Assembly (NCBI GenBank): GCA_018375265.1
Contig: JAHADO010000091.1
Span: forward strand, 1-5,824
From: Campylobacter concisus
Lineage (GTDB): Bacteria > Campylobacterota > Campylobacteria > Campylobacterales > Campylobacteraceae
Length of the DNA stretch: 5,824 nucleotides
Direction: 5' to 3'
Below, in pieces: positions 1 through 5,824 of the stretch. The translations under genes and the position numbers were made by a program. The notes beneath the pieces were generated by a model. The model searched no databases and was not told the origin of the DNA. It worked only from the letters and a program-made list of their open reading frames with translations. Every line of letters begins with the position of its first letter. Position 1 is the first letter of the stretch.

Positions 1-2
1 GT

Positions 3-8
3 AAAGGA
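3..8 (+). promoter_or_regulatory. Ribosome-binding site of tssJ
   Basis: AAAGGA lies 4 nt before the ATG at 13, a somewhat short but usable Shine-Dalgarno spacing. It supports that ATG as the tssJ start. Only 12 nt precede the gene, so the operon promoter or the preceding gene cannot be seen. Confidence 0.7.
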
Positions 9-12
9 AACC

Positions 13-480
13 ATGAAGAAAACGTTTAAATTTCTTTGTTCTTTAATTTTTATGCTATTTATCGCAGGATGTGCAAAAGATCTTATCATAAGCAACACCC
101 CAAATTCAAACTTAAACTACCACGGTGACAACGTACCAGTGACTATCATCGCTTACAAGCTGAAAGATGTGGCAAAATTTCAGCAAGCTAGCTTAGTTGA
201 TCTAACTGAGAAAAATGGCGAAATACTTGGTCAAGACAAGATAGACTCGATAAAAACGCAAATTCAGCCAAACACAAACAGATATGCTTTTACAAATGTC
301 GATCCAGACGAAGTGCCATACGTAGGCATTTTGGTGCTTTATGCTGATCAAAGCAAGACAAATATCAAAGCTTACAAATCAACAAAAGAAGCAAAAGAGA
401 AAAATATAGTTTTTGAGATAACTAAAAATGGCATAAATACCATAGACGCTAGCAGCTCTAAGATCCAAGCAAGCAAATAA
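13..480 (+). CDS. tssJ: T6SS outer-membrane lipoprotein TssJ
   Basis: This is TssJ (SciN family), the small lipoprotein that anchors the T6SS membrane complex to the outer membrane by binding the periplasmic part of TssM. The 155-residue product starts with a lipoprotein signal peptide: Lys2, Lys3 and Lys6, a hydrophobic stretch from about 7 to 17, and the lipobox I-A-G-C with Cys20 as the acylated residue. Residue +2 after the Cys is Ala, not Asp, which fits outer-membrane sorting. Residues 41-76 match the family pattern of a V-P-V-T-I strand, Y-x-L-K-D, an F-Q-x-A helix start, then L-G-Q-D. Residues 101-112 (V-P-Y-V-G-I-L-V-L-Y-A-D) match the later core strand of the TssJ beta-sandwich. The length is within the family range. 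The C-terminal tail (about 141-155) is Ser/Lys-rich and probably flexible. The stop is one nucleotide before tssK, so the two are cotranscribed. The identification rests on lipobox, pattern and neighbours; TssJ is the least conserved core T6SS protein. Confidence 0.9.
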   Translation: MKKTFKFLCSLIFMLFIAGCAKDLIISNTPNSNLNYHGDNVPVTIIAYKLKDVAKFQQASLVDLTEKNGEILGQDKIDSIKTQIQPNTNRYAFTNVDPDEVPYVGILVLYADQSKTNIKAYKSTKEAKEKNIVFEITKNGINTIDASSSKIQASK

Positions 481-481
481 A

Positions 482-1876
482 ATGTCTGATAAACTAAAAG
501 TTGTCTGGTACAACGGAATGAATGTTGATAAGGTTCATTTCGAGCAGCAAGAGAGGTATTTTGAGAGAAATTTAAATCTAAAAACCATCTCGTCTTTATC
601 AAATTTATATGGAGTTTTGGAGCTTGAAATTTCAAGCGAGCTTTTGCTTCAAGGCAAGATAGGGCTAAATAAAATTTCTTGCATCTCACAAGATGGTACG
701 ATATTTAACGCCCCAGATCAAGACGACCTACCAGAGCCACTTGAGATAAGCCCTAGCGAGCTAAATTCTGCTGTCATAGTGCTAAAGCTACCAGTTAGCT
801 CAGGGCTTGTTGATGTTAGCTTGCAAAACAACCTGCCAAATCTAAAATTTACAGCTAAACAAGCGCTCATTAGCTCAAGAGTGCATGATGAAGCTAGCAA
901 CGATATCTTGAACGAGCTAGATGACAAAGACGACTTTGAGCTTTCGTCTGCTTTTACGCAGGATAAAGAAAATTTGATCCTAGCAAGCCAAAGATCGGCT
1001 CTAGGAGTGCTTGGCTCAAAGACGCCTTATGAGCTTAGCGTGCCTATTTGCAGGATAAAAAACATTGACCTAAACAAGCAAATAACGCTTGATGAGAAAT
1101 TTATCCCAACCTGCATCGATATCAGTAAAAATTCTTTCATCAATAGCTTTATAGATGAGTTTAGCTTTGCTACAAAGCAGCACCAAGAGAGCTATACTGG
1201 GCTTTTAGGCGGCATAGATCAGGCGAAAAATAGGCTTGATATTTCAACATATTTGACGCTAAATATGCTGAAAAAATGGCACTTGATATTCTCATATCTT
1301 TTCAAAAGAGACAAAATTCATCCAGAGTATCTATATGAAAGGCTGGTTGATTTTCAAGCTGACCTGCTAGCCCTAAGTCACGATGATAGTTTTAGCGAAT
1401 TTATCGCTTATGATCACAACAACTTAAGTCAAACTTTCGTACCGTTAATAAACAATCTTAGGCTTTTGTTCTCGCATATCTTGTCGCCAAAATACGTCAT
1501 GGCACAGATCGTCAAAAACAATCACGGCTTTTTTGACTGCGTCTTTGATAACCCAAGCATCATAGAAAACTCAGAAATTTACTTTGCTATCCATAGCGAT
1601 ACAAAAAATGAGTACCTGCTTAAAAATTTCAAAGAGCAGTGCAAAATCCACACCCAATCAAACATCAAAAGTATCGTCTCATCGCAGCTTCGCGGCATAA
1701 ACGTAGAGCAAATTTCAGCTATACCTAGTACATTGCCAAAGCTAAATGACTATATCTACTACAAGATCGATAAAAAAGATGAAATTTTCAAAAGCTTCGC
1801 AAATCAAAGCGTTATTAGCGTCTATATAACAGCAAATTTATCAAACGCTGACATTAAGATGTGGGCTTTATTATAA
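482..1876 (+). CDS. tssK: T6SS baseplate protein TssK
   Basis: This is TssK (VasE/ImpJ family), the trimeric cytoplasmic baseplate subunit that links the TssF/TssG wedge to the TssL/TssM membrane complex. The 464-residue product is close to the usual 440-470. The N-terminus has the hallmark layout K-V-V-W-x-x-G-M, then H-F, then Q-Q-E-R-Y at residues 6-26. Other family-like blocks are V-P-I-C-R-I (187-192) with the F-I-P-T segment at 207-210, H-P-E-Y-L-Y-E-R-L with a following helix (280-297), and the C-terminal part. That part has L-R-G-I near 403-406, P-x-x-L-P-K-L near 415-421, and a Y-I-Y-Y-K-I-D strand (424-430), and it ends in W-A-L-L. The first loop differs from the common G-M-F-L-x-P-Q-H-F-Q form (see findings). 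The acidic stretch 136-153 looks like a surface loop. The ATG starts 1 nt after the tssJ stop with no good Shine-Dalgarno, so translation is probably coupled to tssJ. Confidence 0.95.
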   Translation: MSDKLKVVWYNGMNVDKVHFEQQERYFERNLNLKTISSLSNLYGVLELEISSELLLQGKIGLNKISCISQDGTIFNAPDQDDLPEPLEISPSELNSAVIVLKLPVSSGLVDVSLQNNLPNLKFTAKQALISSRVHDEASNDILNELDDKDDFELSSAFTQDKENLILASQRSALGVLGSKTPYELSVPICRIKNIDLNKQITLDEKFIPTCIDISKNSFINSFIDEFSFATKQHQESYTGLLGGIDQAKNRLDISTYLTLNMLKKWHLIFSYLFKRDKIHPEYLYERLVDFQADLLALSHDDSFSEFIAYDHNNLSQTFVPLINNLRLLFSHILSPKYVMAQIVKNNHGFFDCVFDNPSIIENSEIYFAIHSDTKNEYLLKNFKEQCKIHTQSNIKSIVSSQLRGINVEQISAIPSTLPKLNDYIYYKIDKKDEIFKSFANQSVISVYITANLSNADIKMWALL

Positions 1877-1879
1877 GGA
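1874..1879 (+). promoter_or_regulatory. Ribosome-binding site of tssL overlapping the tssK stop
   Basis: TAAGGA lies 6 nt before the ATG at 1886, and its first three bases are the tssK stop codon. Ribosomes finishing tssK are therefore placed at the tssL start. This fixes the tssL start. Confidence 0.75.
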
Positions 1880-1885
1880 TAAAAA

Positions 1886-2650
1886 ATGAGTGAAAATCAA
1901 AATGACATTTCAGTTTTAAGCCAGACAAAGCTTCTAGGACTTGGCGCAAATCCTGCCCTAGATCACGTGCTACCACTGCTTCTTTTGGCAAATAGAGTAT
2001 CAAAACTACAAAATTTTTCACAAAGTGAGATGCAAAATTTACGTGAAAAGCTGATAAATGATATATTAAGCACCACTTCAAAGATCTCAAATTTAGGCAT
2101 TTATGAAGAGGATGACATCATTAGGCTTAGATATTGCCTTTGTGTTTTTATCGATGAGAGCTTGCTTAAAAATGAAATTTTTATGAACAGTTTTTGGGCG
2201 AATAACACCTTAACAACGAGATTTTTCAACGAAAATTTAGGTGGCAACAAATTCTTTGGCATCATGGATAAATGGTTTGAAAACGTTGGCAAAAACAAGG
2301 ATTTTTTAGAGTTTATCTACGCTTGTTTGGTGCTTGGCTACAAGGGCAAATATGAAGCGCAGGAAGATTGCAATGAGAAAATTTCATACCTTTGTGAAAA
2401 TATAGCCTCAGCCGTTTCGCCACTTATAAAGGCTGATGAAAATGTATTTGAAAAGAGCTATTTAAAAACTAAAAAGAGAAGCTTTTTTGAGATATTTTCA
2501 CTAAGGCATTTGAAATTTTATTTTATCCTTATAGCGCTTGCAGCTATCGCGGCTGCGTTTTTATATAGCACCTACTCGATGGATCAAAACAACATTAAAA
2601 ACGATAGCGTTCTAAACAATAAAATAGAAAATTTTATGGACAAAAAGTAA
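1886..2650 (+). CDS. tssL: T6SS inner-membrane protein TssL (DotU/IcmH family)
   Basis: This is TssL, an inner-membrane protein of the TssJLM trans-envelope complex whose cytoplasmic hook domain contacts TssM and the baseplate through TssK. The 254 residues show DotU-family signatures in order: L-R-Y-C-L-C-V-F-I-D-E (81-91), W104 with the G-G-N-K-F-F motif (119-124), and L-E-F-I-Y-A-C-L-V-L-G-Y-K-G-K-Y (141-156). A basic stretch (K194-R198, then R207-K210) precedes a single transmembrane helix at about 211-230. The positive-inside rule therefore gives a cytoplasmic N-terminus and a short periplasmic tail of about 24 residues, as expected for C-tail-anchored TssL. There is no C-terminal OmpA-like peptidoglycan-binding domain, so this is the short form and cell-wall anchoring must come from another protein. 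The gene lies 9 nt after tssK and its stop touches the tssA start codon. Confidence 0.95.
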   Translation: MSENQNDISVLSQTKLLGLGANPALDHVLPLLLLANRVSKLQNFSQSEMQNLREKLINDILSTTSKISNLGIYEEDDIIRLRYCLCVFIDESLLKNEIFMNSFWANNTLTTRFFNENLGGNKFFGIMDKWFENVGKNKDFLEFIYACLVLGYKGKYEAQEDCNEKISYLCENIASAVSPLIKADENVFEKSYLKTKKRSFFEIFSLRHLKFYFILIALAAIAAAFLYSTYSMDQNNIKNDSVLNNKIENFMDKK

Positions 2651-3934
2651 GTGCAAGATAAGTTTTTCAACAAATTTAGCGAAAACTTTTCAGAAAATGA
2701 ACTCTACATCAGCCTTATAGACGAGATGTCAAAGTATAAGACTTTGACTCACGATACGATAAAATGGGACTTTGTTTATAGCTCGTCTTTAAAGGCATTA
2801 AGCGAATTTAGCCTCGATGTAAAGCTTTTGAATTTCTTAGCGATCTCTGCTATAAATTTAAATGACAAAGATGCTTTTAAAAGTTTAATCAGTGCTTTTT
2901 CATTTTTTCTAACTACCCTAAAACAAGAGCCAAGTTTATTAGCCAAAAATGAAAAGCAAGTGCCTGCTAAAAAAAAGATATTTGCTCAAACGATAGAGCT
3001 TTTTACGCAAGCTCATAGGGAGGGTATAAATTTAGACGAGGCAGATGCAAAGGCGTTTAACGAGCTTGTACCTGAGCTCTCACGCGAGCTTAGCACGCAC
3101 TTTGACACACTTTATATAGAAGAGAAAAATGAGCAAGCTCAAAGAGTAGAGGAGCCAAAGCAGCAACCGCAAAAGACAGAGCCAAGCTACTCACAAAGTG
3201 TCTCTTTTGGCAGTAGTGACATTAGTACATTTAGCGATAGAGAGTTTAGAGAGTATTTTGTAAATTTATCAATTTCGCTTTTAAAAAATGATATAAAAAA
3301 TTTGACCGCTTACTCGCTTATTTTTGAGGCGATGTGGGGCAGGATCAAGGCTTTGCCAGTTAGCAGCGAGCAAGTGACGCAGATACGCTATCCTGATGAA
3401 AATTTGATCTTACTTTTTAAAAATATGAAAGAAGCAAACCTTGGTAATTTAGAGAAATTTATAAGAAATTTAGCTCTTAATCCATTTTGGATAGATGGCG
3501 TTAGGATATTTTGTGAGTTTTTAAGATCATCTGGACTAAGCGAGCAAAGCGAACTAGTTTCTAGTATGACTTTAAATTTTATAGAAAAATTCCCAGATAT
3601 GAAAAAGCTTAAATTTCAAAGTGAAGAGGCATTTTTCAGCGAAGAGAGTGCTAAATTTTTTAGTAAAAAAGAGAGCGCAAATTTTATCTCTAGTGACGAA
3701 ATGAAAAAGGATATGAGCTTTGAAGAGCTGATAAAAGCCCTTGATAGAAGCAAATATACAACAAATTCGCAAAGCGAGCTTAGCTTTTTGTTAGAGCTTT
3801 CCAAAATTTTTACAAGCCAAGGCATGGACAACAACGCAAAAGTTGTATATTCGCAAATAGTTAAATTTATAGAAAACACCGAGCTTAAGGATTATTTGTC
3901 AGATATTTATATAAAGGCAAAAACATTTTTGTGA
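2651..3934 (+). CDS. tssA: T6SS assembly protein TssA, VasJ-type C-terminus
   Basis: This is TssA, the cytoplasmic protein that helps start and/or coordinate Hcp tube and TssB/C sheath polymerisation. The 427 residues hold three parts. An ImpA_N-like N-terminal domain (about 15-90) has the pattern K-W-D-F-V (38-42), then S-L-D-V-K-L-L-N-F-L-A (54-64). A Gln/Glu/Pro/Ser-rich linker spans about 157-190. The C-terminal region resembles VasJ/TssA2 proteins, with A-Y-S-L-I-F-E-A-M-W-G-R-I-K-A-L-P (220-236), N-P-F-W-I-D-G-V-R-I-F (277-287), F-P-D-M-K-K-L-K-F (314-322), and a final helical region (355-427) that probably forms the ring-building end. The GTG start directly follows the tssL stop and has only a weak GGA 10 nt upstream. 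The next in-frame ATG (codon 26, at 2726) would cut into the family domain, so GTG is preferred. Family assignment is firm; the subtype is inferred from the C-terminal pattern and is less certain. Confidence 0.88.
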   Translation: MQDKFFNKFSENFSENELYISLIDEMSKYKTLTHDTIKWDFVYSSSLKALSEFSLDVKLLNFLAISAINLNDKDAFKSLISAFSFFLTTLKQEPSLLAKNEKQVPAKKKIFAQTIELFTQAHREGINLDEADAKAFNELVPELSRELSTHFDTLYIEEKNEQAQRVEEPKQQPQKTEPSYSQSVSFGSSDISTFSDREFREYFVNLSISLLKNDIKNLTAYSLIFEAMWGRIKALPVSSEQVTQIRYPDENLILLFKNMKEANLGNLEKFIRNLALNPFWIDGVRIFCEFLRSSGLSEQSELVSSMTLNFIEKFPDMKKLKFQSEEAFFSEESAKFFSKKESANFISSDEMKKDMSFEELIKALDRSKYTTNSQSELSFLLELSKIFTSQGMDNNAKVVYSQIVKFIENTELKDYLSDIYIKAKTFL

Positions 3935-3950
3935 TAAAATATGTTTTTTT
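3919..3950 (+). terminator. Possible weak intrinsic terminator at the end of tssA
   Basis: AAAAACAT (3919-3926) is the exact reverse complement of ATGTTTTT (3941-3948). After one mismatch, three more A-T pairs (3928-3930 with 3937-3939) extend the stem inward, leaving a 6-nt loop over the stop codon. A run of seven T ends the structure. The stem has only one G-C pair, so it is weak, and the T run is partly in the stem. It may reduce rather than stop read-through into tssB, or be chance in AT-rich DNA. Confidence 0.35.
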
Positions 3951-3988
3951 AAAACTTCTTTAATTTTATTTAATTATAATTCTTAAAT
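3944..3988 (+). promoter_or_regulatory. Sigma-70-type promoter of tssB-tssC
   Basis: TATAAT at 3975-3980 is a perfect -10 box, so transcription should begin near 3986-3989. There is no TTGACA-like -35 box at the expected place. Instead, T-rich tracts occur at 3944-3950, 3956-3961 and 3964-3970, spaced by about 10 bp, the arrangement known for Campylobacter vegetative promoters. It sits in the only sizeable intergenic gap of the window, just ahead of the sheath genes, whose products are needed in many copies. The box and tracts are visible; activity is inferred. Confidence 0.7.
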
Positions 3989-4000
3989 CATTTACTCAAA

Positions 4001-4007
4001 AAAAGGA
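4001..4007 (+). promoter_or_regulatory. Ribosome-binding site of tssB
   Basis: AAAAGGA is placed 7 nt before the ATG at 4015, the best-spaced Shine-Dalgarno sequence in the window. It fits strong translation of an abundant sheath subunit and settles the tssB start. Confidence 0.8.
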
Positions 4008-4014
4008 TGTTATT

Positions 4015-4500
4015 ATGGCAGAGAATTCAATCCCACCAAAAGAACGTATAAACATTGTTTATAGAACCAAAACAAACAACCAAGAAGCAGATGTTGAGCT
4101 TCCATTAAAGTTGATGGTAGTTTCAAATTTAACTGGTGAAAACCAAACTCCGCTTGAAGATCGCGAAGTTGTCTCTATAAATAAGATAAATTTCGATCAA
4201 GTTATGAAAAGTTTAGACATTCATACTGAATTTTCAGTGAAAAATAGACTAAATTCTGGTAGCGAAGATCTAAATATCGATCTAAATTTTGAAAGCATTC
4301 AAGACTTCAATCCAGACAATATCATCAACCAAGTCCCTGAGCTAAAAAAGCTATTGCAGCTTAGAAAGGCTTTAGTTGCGTTAAAAGGACCTATGGGCAA
4401 TATGCCTGATTTTAGAAAAGCAGTTTTAGAGGCTATTAAGGATGAAGATAGTAGAAAACAGCTTCTTTTAGAGCTTAAAGACGAAAAAGATAAGGAATAA
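4015..4500 (+). CDS. tssB: T6SS contractile sheath small subunit TssB (VipA)
   Basis: This is TssB (VipA/ImpB), the small subunit that pairs with TssC to build the contractile sheath around the Hcp tube in the cytoplasm. The product is 161 residues, normal for the family. Visible signatures are the N-terminal P-P-K-E-R-I-N-I-V-Y segment (7-16), then the E-L-P-L-K-L-M-V-V strand and L-T-G turn (29-41), P-L-E-D-R-E-V-V (46-53) and I-N-K-I-N-F-D-Q-V-M (55-64). The most conserved block is I-Q-D-F-N-P-D-N-I-I-N-Q-V-P-E-L with L-L-x-L-R (95-117), ending in P-D-F-R-K (131-135). The C-terminal tail is charged (Lys/Glu/Asp) and helical, as expected for the part that packs against TssC. The gene follows its own promoter, is 80 nt from tssA, and is 2 nt from tssC, so sheath subunits are made together. 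Confidence 0.97.
   Translation: MAENSIPPKERINIVYRTKTNNQEADVELPLKLMVVSNLTGENQTPLEDREVVSINKINFDQVMKSLDIHTEFSVKNRLNSGSEDLNIDLNFESIQDFNPDNIINQVPELKKLLQLRKALVALKGPMGNMPDFRKAVLEAIKDEDSRKQLLLELKDEKDKE
4491..4496 (+). promoter_or_regulatory. Ribosome-binding site of tssC inside the end of tssB
   Basis: TAAGGA lies within the last codons of tssB, 6 nt before the ATG at 4503. Translation of the two sheath genes is thus probably coupled, keeping TssB and TssC in near-equal amounts. It supports the 4503 start. Confidence 0.75.
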
Positions 4501-4502
4501 AA

Positions 4503-5824
4503 ATGTCTGAAACTAAAGTAAAAACTCCTATCATTGAAAGCATAATGCAAAGGAGCAAATATACAAAAGATGATGAAAGTTATAGCGTAGTAAAGCAAGG
4601 AGTTGCCGAGTTTATCTCAAATATCATCACAACAAACAATGCTGAAGAGAAGATAAACAAGCTTGCACTTGATGAGATGATAGCTCACATAGATACGCTT
4701 TTATCAGCTCAGATGGATGAAATTTTACACAACAAATCTTTCCAAGAGCTAGAGTCTACATGGCGAGGCATTAGATTTTTAGTTGAGAGAACAAATTTCA
4801 ACGAAAACGTAAAGATCGATCTTTTAGACGCTACAAAAGAAGAAATTTTAGATGACTTTGAAAACAATCTAGATATAACTCAAAGCACACTTTATAAGCA
4901 AATTTACTCAGCTGAGTATGGTCAATTCGGTGGTGAGCCAGTTGGTGCGATAGTTGCTGACTATGAGCTAGATAAGTCAAACCAAGACATGACTTTCTTA
5001 AACAAAATGTCATCAATTGCAGCGATGAGCCACTCTCCGCTTCTAACTTCGCTATCTTCTAAATTCTTCGGACTTGATAACTTTGGTGAGCTTGAAAATA
5101 TAAAAGATCTAAAGAGCCTACTTGAAGGTCCTCAATACACAAGATGGAGAACTTTTAGAGAGAACGAAGACGCAAAATATACAGGTTGTATGGTAAATAG
5201 ATTTCTTACTAGATCTCCATATATCCCAGAGGATAACCCTATAAAAAGCTTTAACTACCGCGAAAGCGTCGATAAGCACGATGATATGCTTTGGGGCAAC
5301 GGCGCTTATGCGTTTGCTACAAGACTTACAGAGAGTTTTGCGGACTATAGATGGTGCGGAAATATCATCGGACCAAAAGGTGGCGGCGCTGTAAAAGACC
5401 TACCAACTTACACTTATGAAAACTACGGAAGCGTTCAGACAAAAATTCCAACCGAAGTTTTGATAACAGATAGAAGAGAATTTGAACTTGCAGAAAATGG
5501 CTTTATCACACTTACACTAAGACGTGATAGCAATAACGCAGCGTTCTTCTCGGCAAACTCTGTGCTAAAACCTAAAGTTTTCCCAAATACTCCAGAAGGC
5601 AAAGCTGCCGAGACAAATTTCAGACTTGGCACACAGCTTCCATATGTATTTTTGATCTCTCGTTTGGCTCACTATCTAAAAGTACTTCAAAGAGAAGAGA
5701 TCGGTACTTGGAAAGAGCGCAGTGACGTTGAGCGCGGCTTAAATGAGTGGCTAAGACAGTACATCTCAGATCAAGAAAATCCACCAGCTGATGTAAGAAG
5801 TAGAAGACCATTTAGAAGCGCAAA
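4503..5824 (+). CDS. tssC: T6SS contractile sheath large subunit TssC (VipB), 3' end outside window
   Basis: This is TssC (VipB/ImpC), the large sheath subunit that with TssB forms the contractile tube. An open frame of 440 codons plus two bases runs to the window edge without a stop. Family members are about 480-500 residues, so some 45-60 C-terminal residues lie outside. Hallmarks in order are S-F-Q-E-L-E-S-T-W-R-G-I (79-90), E-Y-G-Q-F-G-G-E-P-V-G (138-148) with A-D-Y-E (152-155), and R-W-R-T-F-R-E-N-E-D-A-K-Y (214-226). These are followed by R-F-L-T-R-S-P-Y (233-240), the F-N-Y-R-E segment (250-254), G-P-K-G-G-G (290-295), the L-P-T-Y segment (300-303), and R-S-R-R-P-F-R-S-A just before the edge (432-440). 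The N-terminal helix (about 9-40) resembles the region bound by the ClpV unfoldase in other bacteria (see findings). No frameshift or internal stop is seen. Identity is certain; the cut is caused by the window. Confidence 0.98.
   Translation, partial: MSETKVKTPIIESIMQRSKYTKDDESYSVVKQGVAEFISNIITTNNAEEKINKLALDEMIAHIDTLLSAQMDEILHNKSFQELESTWRGIRFLVERTNFNENVKIDLLDATKEEILDDFENNLDITQSTLYKQIYSAEYGQFGGEPVGAIVADYELDKSNQDMTFLNKMSSIAAMSHSPLLTSLSSKFFGLDNFGELENIKDLKSLLEGPQYTRWRTFRENEDAKYTGCMVNRFLTRSPYIPEDNPIKSFNYRESVDKHDDMLWGNGAYAFATRLTESFADYRWCGNIIGPKGGGAVKDLPTYTYENYGSVQTKIPTEVLITDRREFELAENGFITLTLRRDSNNAAFFSANSVLKPKVFPNTPEGKAAETNFRLGTQLPYVFLISRLAHYLKVLQREEIGTWKERSDVERGLNEWLRQYISDQENPPADVRSRRPFRSA

Noticed and set aside
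372..689. 105-codon minus-strand open frame across the tssJ-tssK junction
   Set aside because: It lies entirely opposite two confidently identified genes and shows no domain. It is treated as an antisense shadow, as are the other minus-strand frames in the window.
3084..3790. Recurring short string GAGCTTAGC (for example near 1030, 3086 and 3776)
   Set aside because: Each copy encodes Glu-Leu-Ser in frame. It reflects preferred codons, with no regular spacing or flanking symmetry to suggest a repeat element or a binding site.
500..3900. High frequency of the palindrome AAATTT
   Set aside because: It is scattered through all the genes without fixed spacing and fits Lys/Asn-Phe/Leu codon pairs in AT-rich DNA. 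It may be a genome-wide word bias, which cannot be judged from this window.
3935..4014. A small gene or small RNA in the tssA-tssB gap
   Set aside because: The gap is only 80 nt, very AT-rich, and fully accounted for by the hairpin, promoter elements and tssB ribosome-binding site. No stable GC-bearing structure or open frame is seen.
4299..4598. 99-codon open frame on the minus strand with a hydrophobic N-terminus
   Set aside because: It spans the 3' end of tssB, the tssB-tssC junction and its ribosome-binding site, and the start of tssC. Its Ser/Phe/Leu-rich composition is what the reverse complement of Lys/Glu-rich coding DNA gives. It has no recognisable family.
1..5824. Phase-variable homopolymer tracts, as often found in Campylobacter surface genes
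   Set aside because: No poly-G or poly-C run of switching length is present. The longest run is the A8 in tssA, handled as a separate finding.

Overview
The window is part of a type VI secretion system (T6SS) locus, with every gene on the + strand. The order is tssJ - tssK - tssL - tssA - (80-nt gap with a promoter) - tssB - tssC, and tssC runs off the right edge. The organism is most likely an epsilon-proteobacterium of the genus Campylobacter. The DNA is AT-rich (by eye about 35-40% GC) and uses Lys AAA/AAG, Leu TTA/CTA/CTT and Ile ATA/ATC freely. Intergenic spacers are very short. The one clear promoter has a TATAAT -10 box, no recognisable -35 box and spaced T-rich tracts upstream, as is typical of Campylobacter/Helicobacter sigma-70 promoters. 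The genus is inferred from style and gene order; no marker gene in the window fixes the species.

Region 1 (13-3934) is a tightly packed four-gene unit. It encodes the outer-membrane lipoprotein TssJ, the baseplate adaptor TssK, the inner-membrane DotU-family protein TssL, and a TssA with a VasJ-type C-terminus. Gene gaps are 1, 9 and 0 nt, so the genes almost certainly share one transcript. Its promoter lies left of the window. An AT-only-looking hairpin overlaps the tssA stop and could be a weak terminator.

Region 2 (3935-4014) is the only sizeable intergenic gap. It carries the promoter and a strong Shine-Dalgarno sequence for tssB.

Region 3 (4015-5824) encodes the contractile sheath proteins TssB and TssC (the first 440 residues of TssC are present). 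Two nucleotides separate them, and the tssC ribosome-binding site lies inside the end of tssB.

Together, TssJ and TssL are two of the three core membrane-complex proteins; the third, TssM, is not in the window. TssK ties the baseplate to that complex, TssA guides assembly of tube and sheath, and TssB/TssC form the contractile sheath. Hcp, VgrG, TssE/F/G, TssM, any ClpV and effectors must lie elsewhere. I see no tRNA, rRNA, CRISPR array, insertion sequence or homopolymeric G tract. I also see no sign of an undescribed system; the more interesting points are about expression signals and lineage-specific sequence divergence.
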